Source: Prochlorococcus sp. MIT 1300 (GTDB lineage Bacteria; Cyanobacteriota; Cyanobacteriia; PCC-6307; Cyanobiaceae). Taken from it: a stretch of 64,000 bases of DNA. The translations under genes and the position numbers were made by a program. The stretch lies in contig NZ_CP139302.1 in NCBI RefSeq assembly GCF_034092375.1, positions 1,612,001 to 1,676,000 of the forward strand, given 5' to 3'. Positions 40,970 through 51,148 of the stretch are shown here, piece after piece. The notes beneath the pieces were generated by a model. That model was given only the letters and a program-made list of their open reading frames with translations, was not told the origin of the DNA and did not search any database. Position 1 is the first letter of the stretch, and the number at the start of each line of letters is the position of its first letter.

Positions 40970-42556
40970 ATGACGAAAGTTCTGGTTTCTGATCCCATTG
41001 ACCAAACGGGAATCGATATTCTCAGTCAAGTTGCACAGGTCGATCAGCGTATTGGTCTCCCGGAAGATGAGCTTAAGTCCATCATTGGTGACTATGACGC
41101 TTTGATGATCCGTTCTGGGACTCAAGTCACTTCATCTGTAATAGAGGCTGCAGAAAAGCTTCGCATAATTGGTAGAGCAGGGGTTGGAGTTGACAATGTT
41201 GATGTGCCTGCGGCTACTCAGAGAGGTGTCCTTGTAGTTAATTCTCCTGGTGGAAATACAATCGCTGCCGCTGAACATGCTCTTGCATTACTTCTTGCAT
41301 TGTCTAGGCATGTGCCCCAGGCCCATGCCAGCACAATGGCTGGAGGTTGGGATAGAAAGAAATATGTAGGTAATGAGCTTTATAAGAAGGTCCTTGGTGT
41401 GGTGGGTCTGGGAAAAATTGGTTCGCATGTTGCAAGAGTTGCTTCGGCAATGGGTATGGATGTAATTGCTTACGACCCTTTTATCTCCGCAGATCGTGCC
41501 CAACAGATGCAAGTGAAGCCAACTTCAATAGAAGTTCTTTTTAAGCAGGCTGATTACGTAACACTGCATCTCCCTCGCACTCCTGATACAGAGAATTTGG
41601 TTAATGCAGCTTTGTTGTCCACGATGAAGCCTTCTGCAAGATTGGTGAATTGTGCAAGAGGAGGCATTATTGATGAGTCTGCTTTGGCTGTTGCCTTGGA
41701 GTCAGGCGTTATAGCTGGTGCTGCGTTAGATGTTTACGCCAACGAACCTTTAAACCTTGAATCACCTTTAAGAACTCTCAGCGAGAGATTGATTCTTACA
41801 CCTCATTTAGGTGCATCTACTGAGGAAGCACAGGTCAATGTTGCTGTTGATGTCGCTGAGCAAATCCGTGATGTGCTTTTGGGATTGCCAGCAAGAAGTG
41901 CAGTAAATATCCCGGGATTAAGTGCGGAAATCATGGAGCGCCTTAAGCCTCATTTGCAATTGGCTGAAACGCTGGGAATTCTTATAAGTCAACTTTGTGC
42001 TGGGCAGGTCCAAGAATTGGAAGTTCGTTTACAAGGAGAATTCGCTCAGCATCCTTCACAGCCACTTGTAGTTGCAACAATTAAGGGCTTGTTAACTTCT
42101 GCATTGGGTGACCGCATTAATTATGTAAATGCATCTTTGGAAGCCAAGGGTCGAGGTGTTCATGTCGTTGAGGTTAAAGATGATGCGAGTAGAGATTTTG
42201 CAGGTGGTTCAATGCAACTCACAGTTAGAGGTATTCAGGGAGGGCACAGTGTGACAGGTGCGGTTTTTGCTGATGGTGACTTGCGAATAACTACTATTGA
42301 TGAGTTTCCAGTAAATGTTTCTCCAAGTAGACATATGTTGTTTACCAGGCATAGGGATATGCCTGGCATTATTGGTCAATTAGGGTCTTTATTGGGTCAG
42401 CACAATGTGAATATTGCTTCTATGCAGGTTGGACGACGAATTGTTAGAGGAGATGCCGTTATGGTTTTAAGTATTGACGATCCAATTCCCTCTGATTTGC
42501 TTGAGTTGATTCTTGCGATTAATGGAATTCAGGAAGCTCATCCTGTAACGCTTTGA
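40970..42556 (+). CDS. serA: D-3-phosphoglycerate dehydrogenase
   Basis: 528 aa from ATG 40970 (MTKVLVSDPID...; a longer in-frame start exists at 40949). Rossmann motif VVGLGKIGSHVARVA (about 143-157), catalytic Arg (NCARGGIIDE), Glu and His (LTPHLGASTEEAQ), then an intervening domain and a C-terminal ACT domain (MLFTRHRDMPGIIGQLGSLLGQHNVNIASMQVGR). First step of serine synthesis from 3-phosphoglycerate. Long form with regulatory domains. Confidence 0.96.
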   Translation: MTKVLVSDPIDQTGIDILSQVAQVDQRIGLPEDELKSIIGDYDALMIRSGTQVTSSVIEAAEKLRIIGRAGVGVDNVDVPAATQRGVLVVNSPGGNTIAAAEHALALLLALSRHVPQAHASTMAGGWDRKKYVGNELYKKVLGVVGLGKIGSHVARVASAMGMDVIAYDPFISADRAQQMQVKPTSIEVLFKQADYVTLHLPRTPDTENLVNAALLSTMKPSARLVNCARGGIIDESALAVALESGVIAGAALDVYANEPLNLESPLRTLSERLILTPHLGASTEEAQVNVAVDVAEQIRDVLLGLPARSAVNIPGLSAEIMERLKPHLQLAETLGILISQLCAGQVQELEVRLQGEFAQHPSQPLVVATIKGLLTSALGDRINYVNASLEAKGRGVHVVEVKDDASRDFAGGSMQLTVRGIQGGHSVTGAVFADGDLRITTIDEFPVNVSPSRHMLFTRHRDMPGIIGQLGSLLGQHNVNIASMQVGRRIVRGDAVMVLSIDDPIPSDLLELILAINGIQEAHPVTL

Positions 42557-42580
42557 ATCTTATTTAATAGGTATTGATTT

Positions 42581-43489
42581 ATGTCTCCTTCAGAGGATTT
42601 GACTTGGTGGCGTCTTGAATTTTCGTTTAGTCAGGAATTAGAGGAGTCTCTTTTTTGGAAGTTTGCTGATTTAGGTAATCAAAGACTGGCAGTGAAGTAT
42701 TCGCCAGAAAATCCTACTGATGGAACTTTGATGGCATGGTTTCCAGCAGTTGAATGGGCTAAGGCAGATAGAGATGGTTTTTTCCTCTCTTTGAGACCAT
42801 TAGCAGATACCTTCCAATTGTCTTTGGGTTCTCCGGTTTGGACAAATGTACAGGATGAGGATTGGTCGCAAGGTTGGAAAAAACATTGGCATCCTGATCC
42901 GGTTGGAGAAAAACTGCTTATCCTCCCAGCTTGGTTAGAAGTGCCTGAAGATCAAACTGAGCGTTTGGTTGTTCGATTAGATCCTGGAAGTGCATTTGGC
43001 ACAGGTAGCCACCCAACAACAAGACTTTGCTTAGAGGCTTTGGAAAAAGCTCCTCCGGTTGGCTTGCAGGTTGCTGACGTTGGATGTGGAAGTGGAATAC
43101 TGACGCTTGCTTCGCTTGGCTTGGGGGCAAGCAAGGTGTATGCAATGGATACTGATTCGCTGGCTGTTAGTTCGACAAAAGATAATGCATTATTGAATTC
43201 AATTTTGCCCAGTGCTCTGAATGTCTTTCTTGGCTCAGTGGAGACCTTGAAGCTAGAGATGAACGAGGATCGCATGGACTTAGTTGTTTGTAATATTCTT
43301 GCACCTGTAATTGAGCAATTAGCACCAAAGATTGATCAAGTAATGAAGCCAAAAAGTAGAGCTTTATTTAGTGGCTTGTTGGTAGAACAAGCCAGTCCTC
43401 TTCTGGAGGGTTTTGTATCCATGGGATGGGAATTAATAACTTTTACTGAAAAGGATCGTTGGGCCCTTTTAGAAATCGTCAAAACTTGA
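42581..43489 (+). CDS. prmA: Ribosomal protein L11 methyltransferase
   Basis: 302 aa. Family blocks: DPGSAFGTGSHPTTRLCLEAL, VADVGCGSGILTLASLGLGASKVYAMDTD (SAM site), and NILAPVIEQLAP (catalytic N-I-L-A). Methylates L11 on the ribosome. Follows serA by 24 bases and probably shares its transcript. Ended by a strong terminator. Confidence 0.95.
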   Translation: MSPSEDLTWWRLEFSFSQELEESLFWKFADLGNQRLAVKYSPENPTDGTLMAWFPAVEWAKADRDGFFLSLRPLADTFQLSLGSPVWTNVQDEDWSQGWKKHWHPDPVGEKLLILPAWLEVPEDQTERLVVRLDPGSAFGTGSHPTTRLCLEALEKAPPVGLQVADVGCGSGILTLASLGLGASKVYAMDTDSLAVSSTKDNALLNSILPSALNVFLGSVETLKLEMNEDRMDLVVCNILAPVIEQLAPKIDQVMKPKSRALFSGLLVEQASPLLEGFVSMGWELITFTEKDRWALLEIVKT

Positions 43490-43497
43490 CCAAGTAA

Positions 43498-43538
43498 GCC
43501 TTGACTCATAAGCCAAGCTTATGAGTCAAGGCTTTTTC
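43498..43538 (+). terminator. Rho-independent terminator after prmA
   Basis: GCCTTGACTCATAAGC (43498-43513) pairs exactly with 43517-43532, then TTTTTC. Loop CAA. Confidence 0.92.
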
Positions 43539-43664
43539 ATTGGGCTTAGGGCAATACCTTGCCCTTTAAGTGCAAAATTTGCTTTGCGCGGTGCAAGAAT
43601 GATCGGTCCTGGGGTGATTTCTGTTACCTCTTGCTTTTGTGCGGTTCTTTTTCGTCTTCGTCCC

Positions 43665-43964
43665 ATGGCTTCTTACAAGGTCACTCTTCAAAATCAGAGT
43701 GAAGGTTTGAATAAAACCATCGATGTTCCTGATGATCAGTACATCCTTGATGCTGCTGAAGAGCAGGGTATCGATCTTCCATATTCATGTAGAGCAGGTG
43801 CCTGTTCAACATGTGCTGGCAAGATCACTTCCGGTACTGTTGATCAATCTGATCAGAGTTTCTTGGACGATGATCAGCTTGAGGCGGGTTTCGTTTTAAC
43901 TTGCGTTGCCTATCCAACCTCTGATTGCACTATCACCACCCATGCTGAGGAAGAGCTCTATTGA
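43665..43964 (+). CDS. petF: Ferredoxin [2Fe-2S]
   Basis: 99 aa from ATG 43665. Plant-type ferredoxin: [52 protein letters not shown] with three Cys of the cluster and [11 protein letters not shown] for the fourth. Carries electrons from photosystem I to FNR and other enzymes. A longer in-frame ORF starting at 43521 would run through the terminator and is not used. Confidence 0.96.
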   Translation: MASYKVTLQNQSEGLNKTIDVPDDQYILDAAEEQGIDLPYSCRAGACSTCAGKITSGTVDQSDQSFLDDDQLEAGFVLTCVAYPTSDCTITTHAEEELY

Positions 43965-44019
43965 GATAAGGGACATTAAAGTCTCTTCCCTTAGTTAGTG
44001 CTTTATTCGACATGCTTCA

Positions 44020-44050
44020 AAAGCCACCCTTGAAGGGTGGCTTTTGTTTT
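44020..44050 (+). terminator. Rho-independent terminator after petF
   Basis: AAAGCCACCCTT (from 44020) pairs with AAGGGTGGCTTT (to about 44043), followed by TGTTTTT. Confidence 0.9.
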
Positions 44051-44083
44051 TTAACCTGCTTATAGGCAACTTGTTTTGATTTT

Positions 44084-44479
44084 GTGGGCTCTCAGGTCTC
44101 TAACGGTTTAGTCGGGGTGGACTCTTTGTTGAACCATGGAAGCGTTCATGCGAGCCAAGGAGGTCAGTACAGCTTCCGTGTAATTGGTCCTTGTTGTCGT
44201 TTGTTTGATAGAGAGGAACTGCCTTGGCCGTGCTCTCGCTTGGCTTGGAGGAGTAAAGAGCCAAGTTGGCGTCGTGTTGGCCCTAGGTTTGTTCCTGATA
44301 TCGCAGCAAGAAGGTGCCCTTCATATTCTGTTGAGCTTTTGCAGCCTGGGGCAAAGCCTGTCTCTACAGTTCTGACTTTGTTTTCAAGTCGTTTTACGCC
44401 TGTTCTTCAAGAGTGGTGGTATAGCCGGCACCCTCGTTCTAAGAGTGAGGACAATATTCTTCCTTTTAAGGAGGGTTAA
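44084..44479 (+). CDS. Hypothetical protein
   Basis: 131 aa from GTG 44084. Begins GSQVSNGLVGVDSLLNHGSVHAS, then a Cys-containing stretch (VIGPCCRLFDREELPWPCSRLAW) and a basic tail ending ILPFKEG. No clear membrane segment. Composition differs from random frames, but the family is not recognised; lies between petF and psbV. Confidence 0.55.
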   Translation: MGSQVSNGLVGVDSLLNHGSVHASQGGQYSFRVIGPCCRLFDREELPWPCSRLAWRSKEPSWRRVGPRFVPDIAARRCPSYSVELLQPGAKPVSTVLTLFSSRFTPVLQEWWYSRHPRSKSEDNILPFKEG

Positions 44480-44514
44480 TTAAGTTGAATTTGCAGCAAT
44501 AACTAACCACTAAG

Positions 44515-44553
44515 AAAAGCCCAGGGGACAACTAATTGGTCCCCTGGGCTTTT
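44515..44553 (-). terminator. Rho-independent terminator after psbV
   Basis: AAAAGCCCAGGGGAC (44515-44529) pairs with GTCCCCTGGGCTTTT (44539-44553); U run is on the minus strand, 26 bases past the psbV stop. Also works for the plus strand gene. Confidence 0.9.
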
Positions 44554-44578
44554 CCTTGCTGATCCGAACTTCAGTTTG

Positions 44579-45097
44579 TTATGTCCCGAAGTAGATCTTT
44601 CCGCCACCCCATCCAGTGCCTTGAACTTTTGGAGCAACAAGGATGTAGCCAGCGATTAGACGTAGATCGTCTTCGCTGAGATCTCTCATTTGAACGAAAT
44701 CGTCGCTATTAGAGATGCTTGGGTGAATGTCGGCAATACTGAATTCGCCGTCATAGGAAGTTGGATCCTTCATGTAGTCCACGAGGGCATCCACGTTGTC
44801 CCTGCGGGGGGTTGCAAGAGACAAAGACTCAGGGTCTAAGCCAACGTTGTGATTGGTCTTAGTAATCCCACCAGCATGGCAAGTACCGCAAGTGTTATTG
44901 AAGACTTTGCGACCAGCAGTGATGTCTTCGTCGCTCAAAGTAACTTGTGAACCACTTGCATCACCTGCAATGGTGCGAGTCTGGGCATCCAGCTGTAGGG
45001 CCTGGGCAGGGGAACTTAAGCTGAGACCAACTAAAACGGGCAACAAGATAAAGAGTCTTGTAAGGGACCGTTGAAGGGAAGAAATAATTGAGGCCAT
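44579..45097 (-). CDS. psbV: Photosystem II cytochrome c550
   Basis: 172 aa with a Sec signal peptide (FILLPVLVGLSLSSPAQA, cleaved before LQLDA). Heme motif CGTCHAGG at about 71-78; distal His ligand in the later half (ADIHPSI). Stabilises the oxygen-evolving complex on the lumen side of PSII. Ends TGWGGGKIYFG, a family hallmark. Confidence 0.97.
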   Translation of the reverse strand: MASIISSLQRSLTRLFILLPVLVGLSLSSPAQALQLDAQTRTIAGDASGSQVTLSDEDITAGRKVFNNTCGTCHAGGITKTNHNVGLDPESLSLATPRRDNVDALVDYMKDPTSYDGEFSIADIHPSISNSDDFVQMRDLSEDDLRLIAGYILVAPKVQGTGWGGGKIYFGT

Positions 45098-45172
45098 TTA
45101 GAACGCCAGAATCTGACGGAAGCACCGCACCACATCATTCTTTCACGGTGTGGCTTCCCCTCTATAAAGGAA

Positions 45173-46129
45173 TCACGAACTGTTGCAGCCAGGTTTTATC
45201 TCAAGTTGCAAGAAGTCTTTGGCCAGGAGGGTATTTGGGAATATTGCTTTGGCTTCATTAAGAAGATCATTGGGTGTTGTTGCATTCCCAGGCATATACC
45301 TAGGGCTCAGATGGGTCAAAATTAGTTGTCCTACATCTGCTTCTGCAGCTGTTTGCGCTGCCATGGTGCTTGTGGAGTGTTTACGTTGGTATGCCATTTC
45401 TGCGTCTTTGTGGGCATAGGTCGCTTCGTGAATTAGGAGGTCAGCCCCTTTTGATAGTTCGATAGCTGATTCTGAAAAGAGGGTGTCTGTGCAGTAAACA
45501 AAGCTTGCGCCAGGCCTGCTAGGACCGCAAAGTTTTTTCCCGTCTATCACTCTTCCGTCTTGAAGTTTGACCTTCTCTCCGCGTTTAAGGTCTGCATAAA
45601 TGGGCCCAGGAGGAATATTGAGTGTTTTTGCTAGTTCAATGTCAAAGCGTCCTGGCCTTGGCTTTTGGTCTATTCGATAGGCATAAGCAGGCACTCTGTG
45701 ATTTAGAGGAGTGCATCTCACTAGGAAATCATTGTCTTCGAACAAAACTTCATTGCGGTCTGCTGTTTCACGCACTCGATGAACTTCGATTGGATAACCA
45801 ATTCGGCTAGATGTACTTCGTAGAACATCATCTAAGTAACCAGCGAGTTGATCAGGGCCATAAAGATCAACTCCAAAGCTGTTTCCTGCCAAACCAAGAC
45901 TGGCCAAAAGCCCTGGAAGACCAAAAACATGGTCTCCGTGCATATGCGTAATAAAAACTCTTCTTAACTGAGAAAGCCTGAGCTCACTCTTTAAGAACTG
46001 ATGCTGGGTTCCCTCCCCACAGTCAAACAGCCATAGCTCTGGCCGTTGCGGAAGCCGCACAGCTACGGCTGATACATTCCGAGTGCGGGTTGGAACGCCT
46101 GAACTTGTTCCTAGAAAAGTGACTTGCAA
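45173..46129 (-). CDS. rnz: Ribonuclease Z
   Basis: 318 aa. Metallo-beta-lactamase fold: [26 protein letters not shown], zinc motif [15 protein letters not shown] (HxHxDH), [13 protein letters not shown], and [10 protein letters not shown] with HEATY and HLSPRY ligands. Trims tRNA 3' ends. Divergent from the SpoIID-like gene. Confidence 0.96.
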   Translation of the reverse strand: MQVTFLGTSSGVPTRTRNVSAVAVRLPQRPELWLFDCGEGTQHQFLKSELRLSQLRRVFITHMHGDHVFGLPGLLASLGLAGNSFGVDLYGPDQLAGYLDDVLRSTSSRIGYPIEVHRVRETADRNEVLFEDNDFLVRCTPLNHRVPAYAYRIDQKPRPGRFDIELAKTLNIPPGPIYADLKRGEKVKLQDGRVIDGKKLCGPSRPGASFVYCTDTLFSESAIELSKGADLLIHEATYAHKDAEMAYQRKHSTSTMAAQTAAEADVGQLILTHLSPRYMPGNATTPNDLLNEAKAIFPNTLLAKDFLQLEIKPGCNSS

Positions 46130-46227
46130 AGTATTGCTTTGTGAGTCTTTATGCTGCCATGAGGATGTTTAACCTGACTAAATACTTCTGGTGGTGCACA
46201 CTAGAAATTAATAAGGAGTGGATTCCA

Positions 46228-47625
46228 GTGAGCTGGGCATTGCCGCCCTCTGTTGTTGGATTAGCAGCTGGGCTGGCTTTCACGATTATTTGTCCTCCTA
46301 GGGAGGTAAGGGCTCAAGAGCCAATAATGAGAGTACTTGTTGAAGAAGCTCCTCATGTCCGTCTTCGCGCCGATGGAGAAAAGCCTCTTCTTGTAAGGGG
46401 TTTACCTAATGGAGTACAGAGAGTCCGGTCACTAAATATCCGAGGTAAGAAAGGGAATCTTCATATAGCTATTGATGGCGGTTCAGGAGGAGTGCTCTCT
46501 TGGGATGGTAGAAAAGAGATACGTATTCGAACTAATGATTTACGGGGGATTTGGTTAGGTAAGCGTCGTTATAGAGGAGATCTTTTAATTAACTATCAAG
46601 GAAAAAAGTTGCAAGTGGTTAATCATTTAGGGATTGAGAAATATCTTGTAAGTGTTGTTGGTAGCGAGATGCCTAAAGACTGGCCTATGGCAGCTCTTAA
46701 GGCTCAGGCAGTTGCCGCTAGAACATATGCCTTAAAACAAAAAGGTAGTTCAGGCTTATTTGATGTTAAAGCTACTGAATTAAGTCAGGTTTACAAGGGC
46801 GTTGAGTCAGAGACAAAAACGACTAAGAAAGCAGTGAGAAGCACTCGATCATTAGTTCTTGTTCATAAAGGTCGTTTAATTCATGCTGTGTTTCATAGCA
46901 GTGCTGGAGGAATAACTGAAGCAAGTGAAGAGGTTTGGGGCAATCAGTTGCCTTATCTTGTAAGTGTCTTGGATCATGATCATGAAAGTCCTTATCATCA
47001 ATGGGAAAAACCTTTCGAAGAGCGTCAGTTGAGATTGGCTTTTAAGGAAATAGGTGGGGTGAATCATATTGAAGTTATCAAGAAAAGTAATACTGGTCGT
47101 GTGCGTACTGCCAGAGTGCAAGGCCCTTATGGTGAACTTCTGGTTACCGGGAAAGATCTACGTCGCAGACTGGGATTAAATAGTACATTTGTTAGATTTG
47201 AAATGTCTAATTCTAAAGTTTTGGATAGGACTCCTCCTAAATTGCCACTTTTGCCAAATGATAATTTGATTAATACTCAAGAAAGGCATTTAGGCCCAAA
47301 CTATCTTTCTTCTGTGGCAACTATTGCTCAACCTAAATCACAAGCACCTCCCAAAAATAGTTTAAAGAAAATTGTTGGTTTTGGTGAGTTGCCTGATGTC
47401 CCTAAAAGAAATAGGAAAAGAATCGCCATGGTAGCCAGAGGGTTTGGAAGAGGGCATGGGGTAGGCATGAGCCAATGGGGGGCTAATGCTCTTGCTCAAA
47501 GAGGCCAGAATTTTCGTGAGATTCTCAATCACTATTACACTGGGGCAAAGATTTACCCTTATGGCAGACTAAGAATTTCTTCTAGTAGGTCCTTGCAAAA
47601 TATAGATTTGGCTTTTGCTAAGTGA
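46228..47625 (+). CDS. SpoIID/LytB-domain protein
   Basis: 465 aa from GTG 46228, because AAGGAG lies 9 bases upstream and the first residues form a signal peptide ([25 protein letters not shown]). The longer frame from 46141 begins only 11 bases from the divergent rnz start. The SpoIID core follows: [37 protein letters not shown] and [17 protein letters not shown]. In sporulators SpoIID cuts glycan strands; in cyanobacteria the family is kept without sporulation, probably for wall remodelling. C-terminal [22 protein letters not shown] is the second conserved block. Confidence 0.88.
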   Translation: [465 protein letters not shown]

Positions 47626-47645
47626 TGCGTTAGTGAAGGTTATTG

Positions 47646-48449
47646 ATGGAAAAGAAAGCTACATTTAATTCTTGTATATTTCCTTATAAGGTTAATATTA
47701 GAAGGGATTTGATGGAAGTAGTTAGTTCATTTGTTGACTTTTTCGAAGCTCGTTTATATGAACGGTTGAATTTTCTTAATCCCAAGCCTATTGGATTGCC
47801 TACAGGAAGAACAATGGAGCCTATATATGAAGAATTAGTTGTTAGACTTCAGTGTTGGCCACAGTCAGATTTTGACCGGCTTAGGCTTGGGTGGAATAGC
47901 TTTAATTTGGATGAATATCTTGGCCTGGGAATCGATCATAGTCAAAGCTTTCATTCTTATATGGCTCACTATCTTGGGCAGCCTCTATCGTTGAAACAAT
48001 CTCAGATGCATGTACCTAATGGTTTGAGTATTAACCCTGAAATAGAGGCTCAGTCTTATGTTAGGGCTTTAAATAAGGCGGGTGGTATTGGTATTCAGGT
48101 GCTTGGATTAGGCGCTAATGGACATGTTGGTTTTAATGAACCGCCTTGTGGGCCTTGGGAAACATGTAGGGTGGTTTCTTTGTCTAATTCGACCAGAAAA
48201 CAAAATGCGTTTGCCTTTGAAAATGATTTAAAAAAAGTTCCTTCTAAGGCAATAACACTTGGCTTAAAGGATATACTCAGGGCGGATGAAATTCACTTGG
48301 TGGTTTTTGGTTCTGATAAGGCAGATATACTTTTTAAATTGCTTAATACTAGACCACAAGATTCACTCCCTGCAAGTTGGTTGAGAACTCATAATCGTGT
48401 TTTTCTATGGGCTGATGAGGATGCATTAAGTGCCGAGAATTTCTTGTAA
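47646..48449 (+). CDS. nagB: Glucosamine-6-phosphate deaminase family
   Basis: 267 aa from ATG 47646. Blocks: LPTGRTMEPIYEEL (phosphate loop), NSFNLDEYLGL (catalytic Asp), LGLGANGHVGFNEPP (catalytic His/Glu). Family members convert glucosamine-6-phosphate to fructose-6-phosphate and ammonia; related 6-phosphogluconolactonases differ in these loops. An N-terminal 45-residue stretch is less typical. Confidence 0.9.
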   Translation: MEKKATFNSCIFPYKVNIRRDLMEVVSSFVDFFEARLYERLNFLNPKPIGLPTGRTMEPIYEELVVRLQCWPQSDFDRLRLGWNSFNLDEYLGLGIDHSQSFHSYMAHYLGQPLSLKQSQMHVPNGLSINPEIEAQSYVRALNKAGGIGIQVLGLGANGHVGFNEPPCGPWETCRVVSLSNSTRKQNAFAFENDLKKVPSKAITLGLKDILRADEIHLVVFGSDKADILFKLLNTRPQDSLPASWLRTHNRVFLWADEDALSAENFL

Positions 48450-48502
48450 TTTAATTCAGTAAGCAATGTTCATCCGAATTTCTAAATTTATATTGGCTTA
48501 GG

Positions 48503-49426
48503 TCATCCTTTTGCATTGAAAACCACTTTTGGCTGAAGAGTGTCTTCGCCTATCTGAAGTCCGATTCCAGCAACATGGCCATTGCTGTCAATTACCAGAA
48601 TGCATGGGTTATTTGTCTTCAATGATGACTTTATGGATACCTTGTATCTGTCGGAATTAGGGTAAAGACGACTACCTGTTTGCCATAATGCATCTTCTTT
48701 CTCAGTAAGTTCAAGTCGCTGTAGATGTTGAAGAGCCTCTTTTGGAGAGATTATTGGAGGAGCCTTTGTTAATACACTCTCTTCATTTAAGTTTAACTGG
48801 AATGCATGCTCCTCTAAGAAGCCAAGGGCTTGTGTTCTGCGAAGGGTTGCCAAACAAGCACCGCAACCAATTGCTTCTCCCAAATCTCTTGCAATTGATC
48901 TTATATATGTACCTTTTGAGCAATGAACACTTATTTTAAGTTGACCTAAATTGGCATTCCAGTAGAGTAACTTTAAGTCAAAGATAGTCACAGGCTTTGG
49001 AGGGATAGTAACTTTTTCTCCTCTTCTGGCTCGAATATAGGCTCTTTCCCCTTTTATGTGAACACTGGAAACTTGAGGTGGAGATTGTTCTATTTGCCCA
49101 CGAAATGCTTCCAAATACTTTTCCAATGAAGATTCAGCTAGTTTCGGCCAGCTCTTGTTTAAGAGAACTTCTCCATTTAAATCATCAGTATTTGTACGAG
49201 TCCCTAGCTGTATTACACCCTGGTAATTTTTGTCGCTTTGTAGATAAGGAAGAAGTCTTGTGGCGTAGCCAATTGCTATAGGTAGGACACCGGTAACTGT
49301 TGGGTCGAGAGTGCCTCCGTGCCCTACGCGCCTAGTGCCAAAAATGCGTCGAATTTGATTTACGCAATCATGAGAGGTGATGCCTGATGGTTTGTCAATA
49401 ACAATGAATCCAAATGGATTCTCCAC
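48503..49426 (-). CDS. truB: tRNA pseudouridine-55 synthase
   Basis: 307 aa. Catalytic motif GGTLDPTVTGVLPIAIG (Asp at about 41), KNYQGVIQLGTRTNTDDLNGEV, and SKGTYIRSIARDLG. N-terminal FIVIDKPSGITSHD is typical. Converts U55 in the T-loop of tRNAs. Confidence 0.96.
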   Translation of the reverse strand: MENPFGFIVIDKPSGITSHDCVNQIRRIFGTRRVGHGGTLDPTVTGVLPIAIGYATRLLPYLQSDKNYQGVIQLGTRTNTDDLNGEVLLNKSWPKLAESSLEKYLEAFRGQIEQSPPQVSSVHIKGERAYIRARRGEKVTIPPKPVTIFDLKLLYWNANLGQLKISVHCSKGTYIRSIARDLGEAIGCGACLATLRRTQALGFLEEHAFQLNLNEESVLTKAPPIISPKEALQHLQRLELTEKEDALWQTGSRLYPNSDRYKVSIKSSLKTNNPCILVIDSNGHVAGIGLQIGEDTLQPKVVFNAKG

Positions 49427-49514
49427 GATTAGCAGCTCCCTTTAGATAGTTAATGTTGGACTAATAACGGGTTTAGCATGAGGATTTAGGTTGTATCTGT
49501 TTACGCTAGAGATC

Positions 49515-50273
49515 ATGGATGACATTAAATGCGGGGTTGATATTGACCTTCAGGAGTTTCTGAATTCAGGATTCCATTTAAAAAATCATCTGGCTGACTA
49601 TTTGCACCTAAACACTACCGAGTTGGATAAACGACTTTTAAGTGGCTCTAAAGATCTGGCGGCTCTGCACCCTGGCTCAGTAGATCCTGGCAAAGTCATT
49701 AGCTTCTACGAGTCTGAGGTTGGATGTGCGCATTTAATTGAGCTTGCGGCTTGGCATCTGGGTAGCGCTGATTACATAGCAGACACGCTTCGTCTCCAGA
49801 AGCTCTATTCCACAGGCAAGGTACTTGATTTTGGAGGTGGAATAGGAACCCATAGCCTTTTTGCGGCTGCATTGCCAGAAGTTGAAAAGGTTTGGTATGT
49901 GGATTTGAATCCCTCAAATAGAGAATTTGTTAGTTCTCGTGCGAATGCACTTGGCTTGAGTAAAAAGATCTCAATTCATAGAGATCTTGAGAGTACAGGT
50001 GAGGTTTTGTTTGACACGATAATTTGTTTGGATGTTTTGGAACATCTTTCGGACCCTTCTTCTCAATTGCTTGAGTTTGCAAATCGAATGACTTCAGAAG
50101 GTACTTCTTTAATGAATTGGTATTTTTTTAAGGGTCAAGATGGAGAGTATCCTTTTCATTTCGATGACCCTGCTTTAGTACAAAAATTCTTTATTACTTT
50201 ACAGGCTAAGTTTATTGAAGTATTTCACCCATTGTTAATAACCACAAGGGCATACAAACATTTTCCTCAATAA
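49515..50273 (+). CDS. SAM-dependent methyltransferase
   Basis: 252 aa from ATG 49515. Class I motif KVLDFGGGIGTHSLFAAALPEVEKVWYVDLNPSNRE (about 103-138), then FDTIICLDVLEHLSDPSSQLLEFA, both standard. The first 100 residues look like a substrate domain not known to me. Substrate unknown. Downstream of the truB spacer, convergent with rpmA. Confidence 0.85.
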   Translation: MDDIKCGVDIDLQEFLNSGFHLKNHLADYLHLNTTELDKRLLSGSKDLAALHPGSVDPGKVISFYESEVGCAHLIELAAWHLGSADYIADTLRLQKLYSTGKVLDFGGGIGTHSLFAAALPEVEKVWYVDLNPSNREFVSSRANALGLSKKISIHRDLESTGEVLFDTIICLDVLEHLSDPSSQLLEFANRMTSEGTSLMNWYFFKGQDGEYPFHFDDPALVQKFFITLQAKFIEVFHPLLITTRAYKHFPQ

Positions 50274-50283
50274 TCTTTTTCTC

Positions 50284-50547
50284 TCAAACAGACGCAACAG
50301 TTATACGTTTTCTATTCCTGAGGCCCCTACGGATACTTTCGAAGCTAACAACACCGTCGGTTAATGCAAACAATGTGTCATCTTTACCTCTGCCAACATT
50401 TACCCCAGGGAGCACAGATGTTCCACGTTGGCGAATAAGGATAGAACCAGCAGTTACGGTGGTGCCTCCATATGCTTTAACTCCAAGACGCTTGGAATTG
50501 GAATCCCGTCCGTTGCGAGTTGAGCCTGTACCTTTTTTATGTGCCAT
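50284..50547 (-). CDS. rpmA: Ribosomal protein L27
   Basis: 87 aa, full length. Starts [43 protein letters not shown], typical of L27. Follows rplU on the same strand. Confidence 0.98.
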   Translation of the reverse strand: MAHKKGTGSTRNGRDSNSKRLGVKAYGGTTVTAGSILIRQRGTSVLPGVNVGRGKDDTLFALTDGVVSFESIRRGLRNRKRITVASV

Positions 50548-50597
50548 GAGTGATTAGAGCAGGAAATCAGTTTAGATGTTTTTGGGGTGATTTAAGT

Positions 50598-50966
50598 TCA
50601 GCCAGCAGAAATGGATTGAACCATAACTCTTGTGAGCTCTTGACGATGGCCGTTTTTACGGCGAGTCTTTTTCTTTGGCCGCATTTTATAGACAATAATT
50701 TTGGATCCGCGACGGTGTTCCATAACTTTGAGCTGGACTCTTGCTCCCTTTACGTAAGGTTTGCCTACAGTGGTTTTACCCCCTTCTTTGACTAGGAGAA
50801 CTTTTTCCAGAGAGATCTCTTCATCAACATTTGCCTTTAAACGATCTATGTCGTAGTAACGATCAGGCTGTAGCCAGAACTGTTGGCCAGATGCCTCGAC
50901 TATTGCGAAGGTGTCTTCTTTGCCTGAAGAGGATTTGGACGATGAAGTTGAAGAAGTCTTGGTCAT
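50598..50966 (-). CDS. rplU: Ribosomal protein L21
   Basis: 122 aa. A short Ser/Thr-rich extension ([17 protein letters not shown]) precedes the L21 core ([24 protein letters not shown]... [22 protein letters not shown]). Start at 50966 keeps the extension, which could be spurious. Divergent from kaiB across 182 bases. Confidence 0.95.
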   Translation of the reverse strand: MTKTSSTSSSKSSSGKEDTFAIVEASGQQFWLQPDRYYDIDRLKANVDEEISLEKVLLVKEGGKTTVGKPYVKGARVQLKVMEHRRGSKIIVYKMRPKKKTRRKNGHRQELTRVMVQSISAG

Positions 50967-51148
50967 TGGCTCAAAGACGCTGTCAGGCTCGAAAAAACCA
51001 GCTTTGCGTTAGCAGGCTTGTTGGCTTAAAACGATTAGGCCTGAACAGCAATCAAAACACAAACATCAATTTTCTCTTTTGAACACCCTTTTCGTCAAGA
51101 ACTAATTATCAACCTTCAATCCTTCAATCAAGCGATGGAACAACTCTT

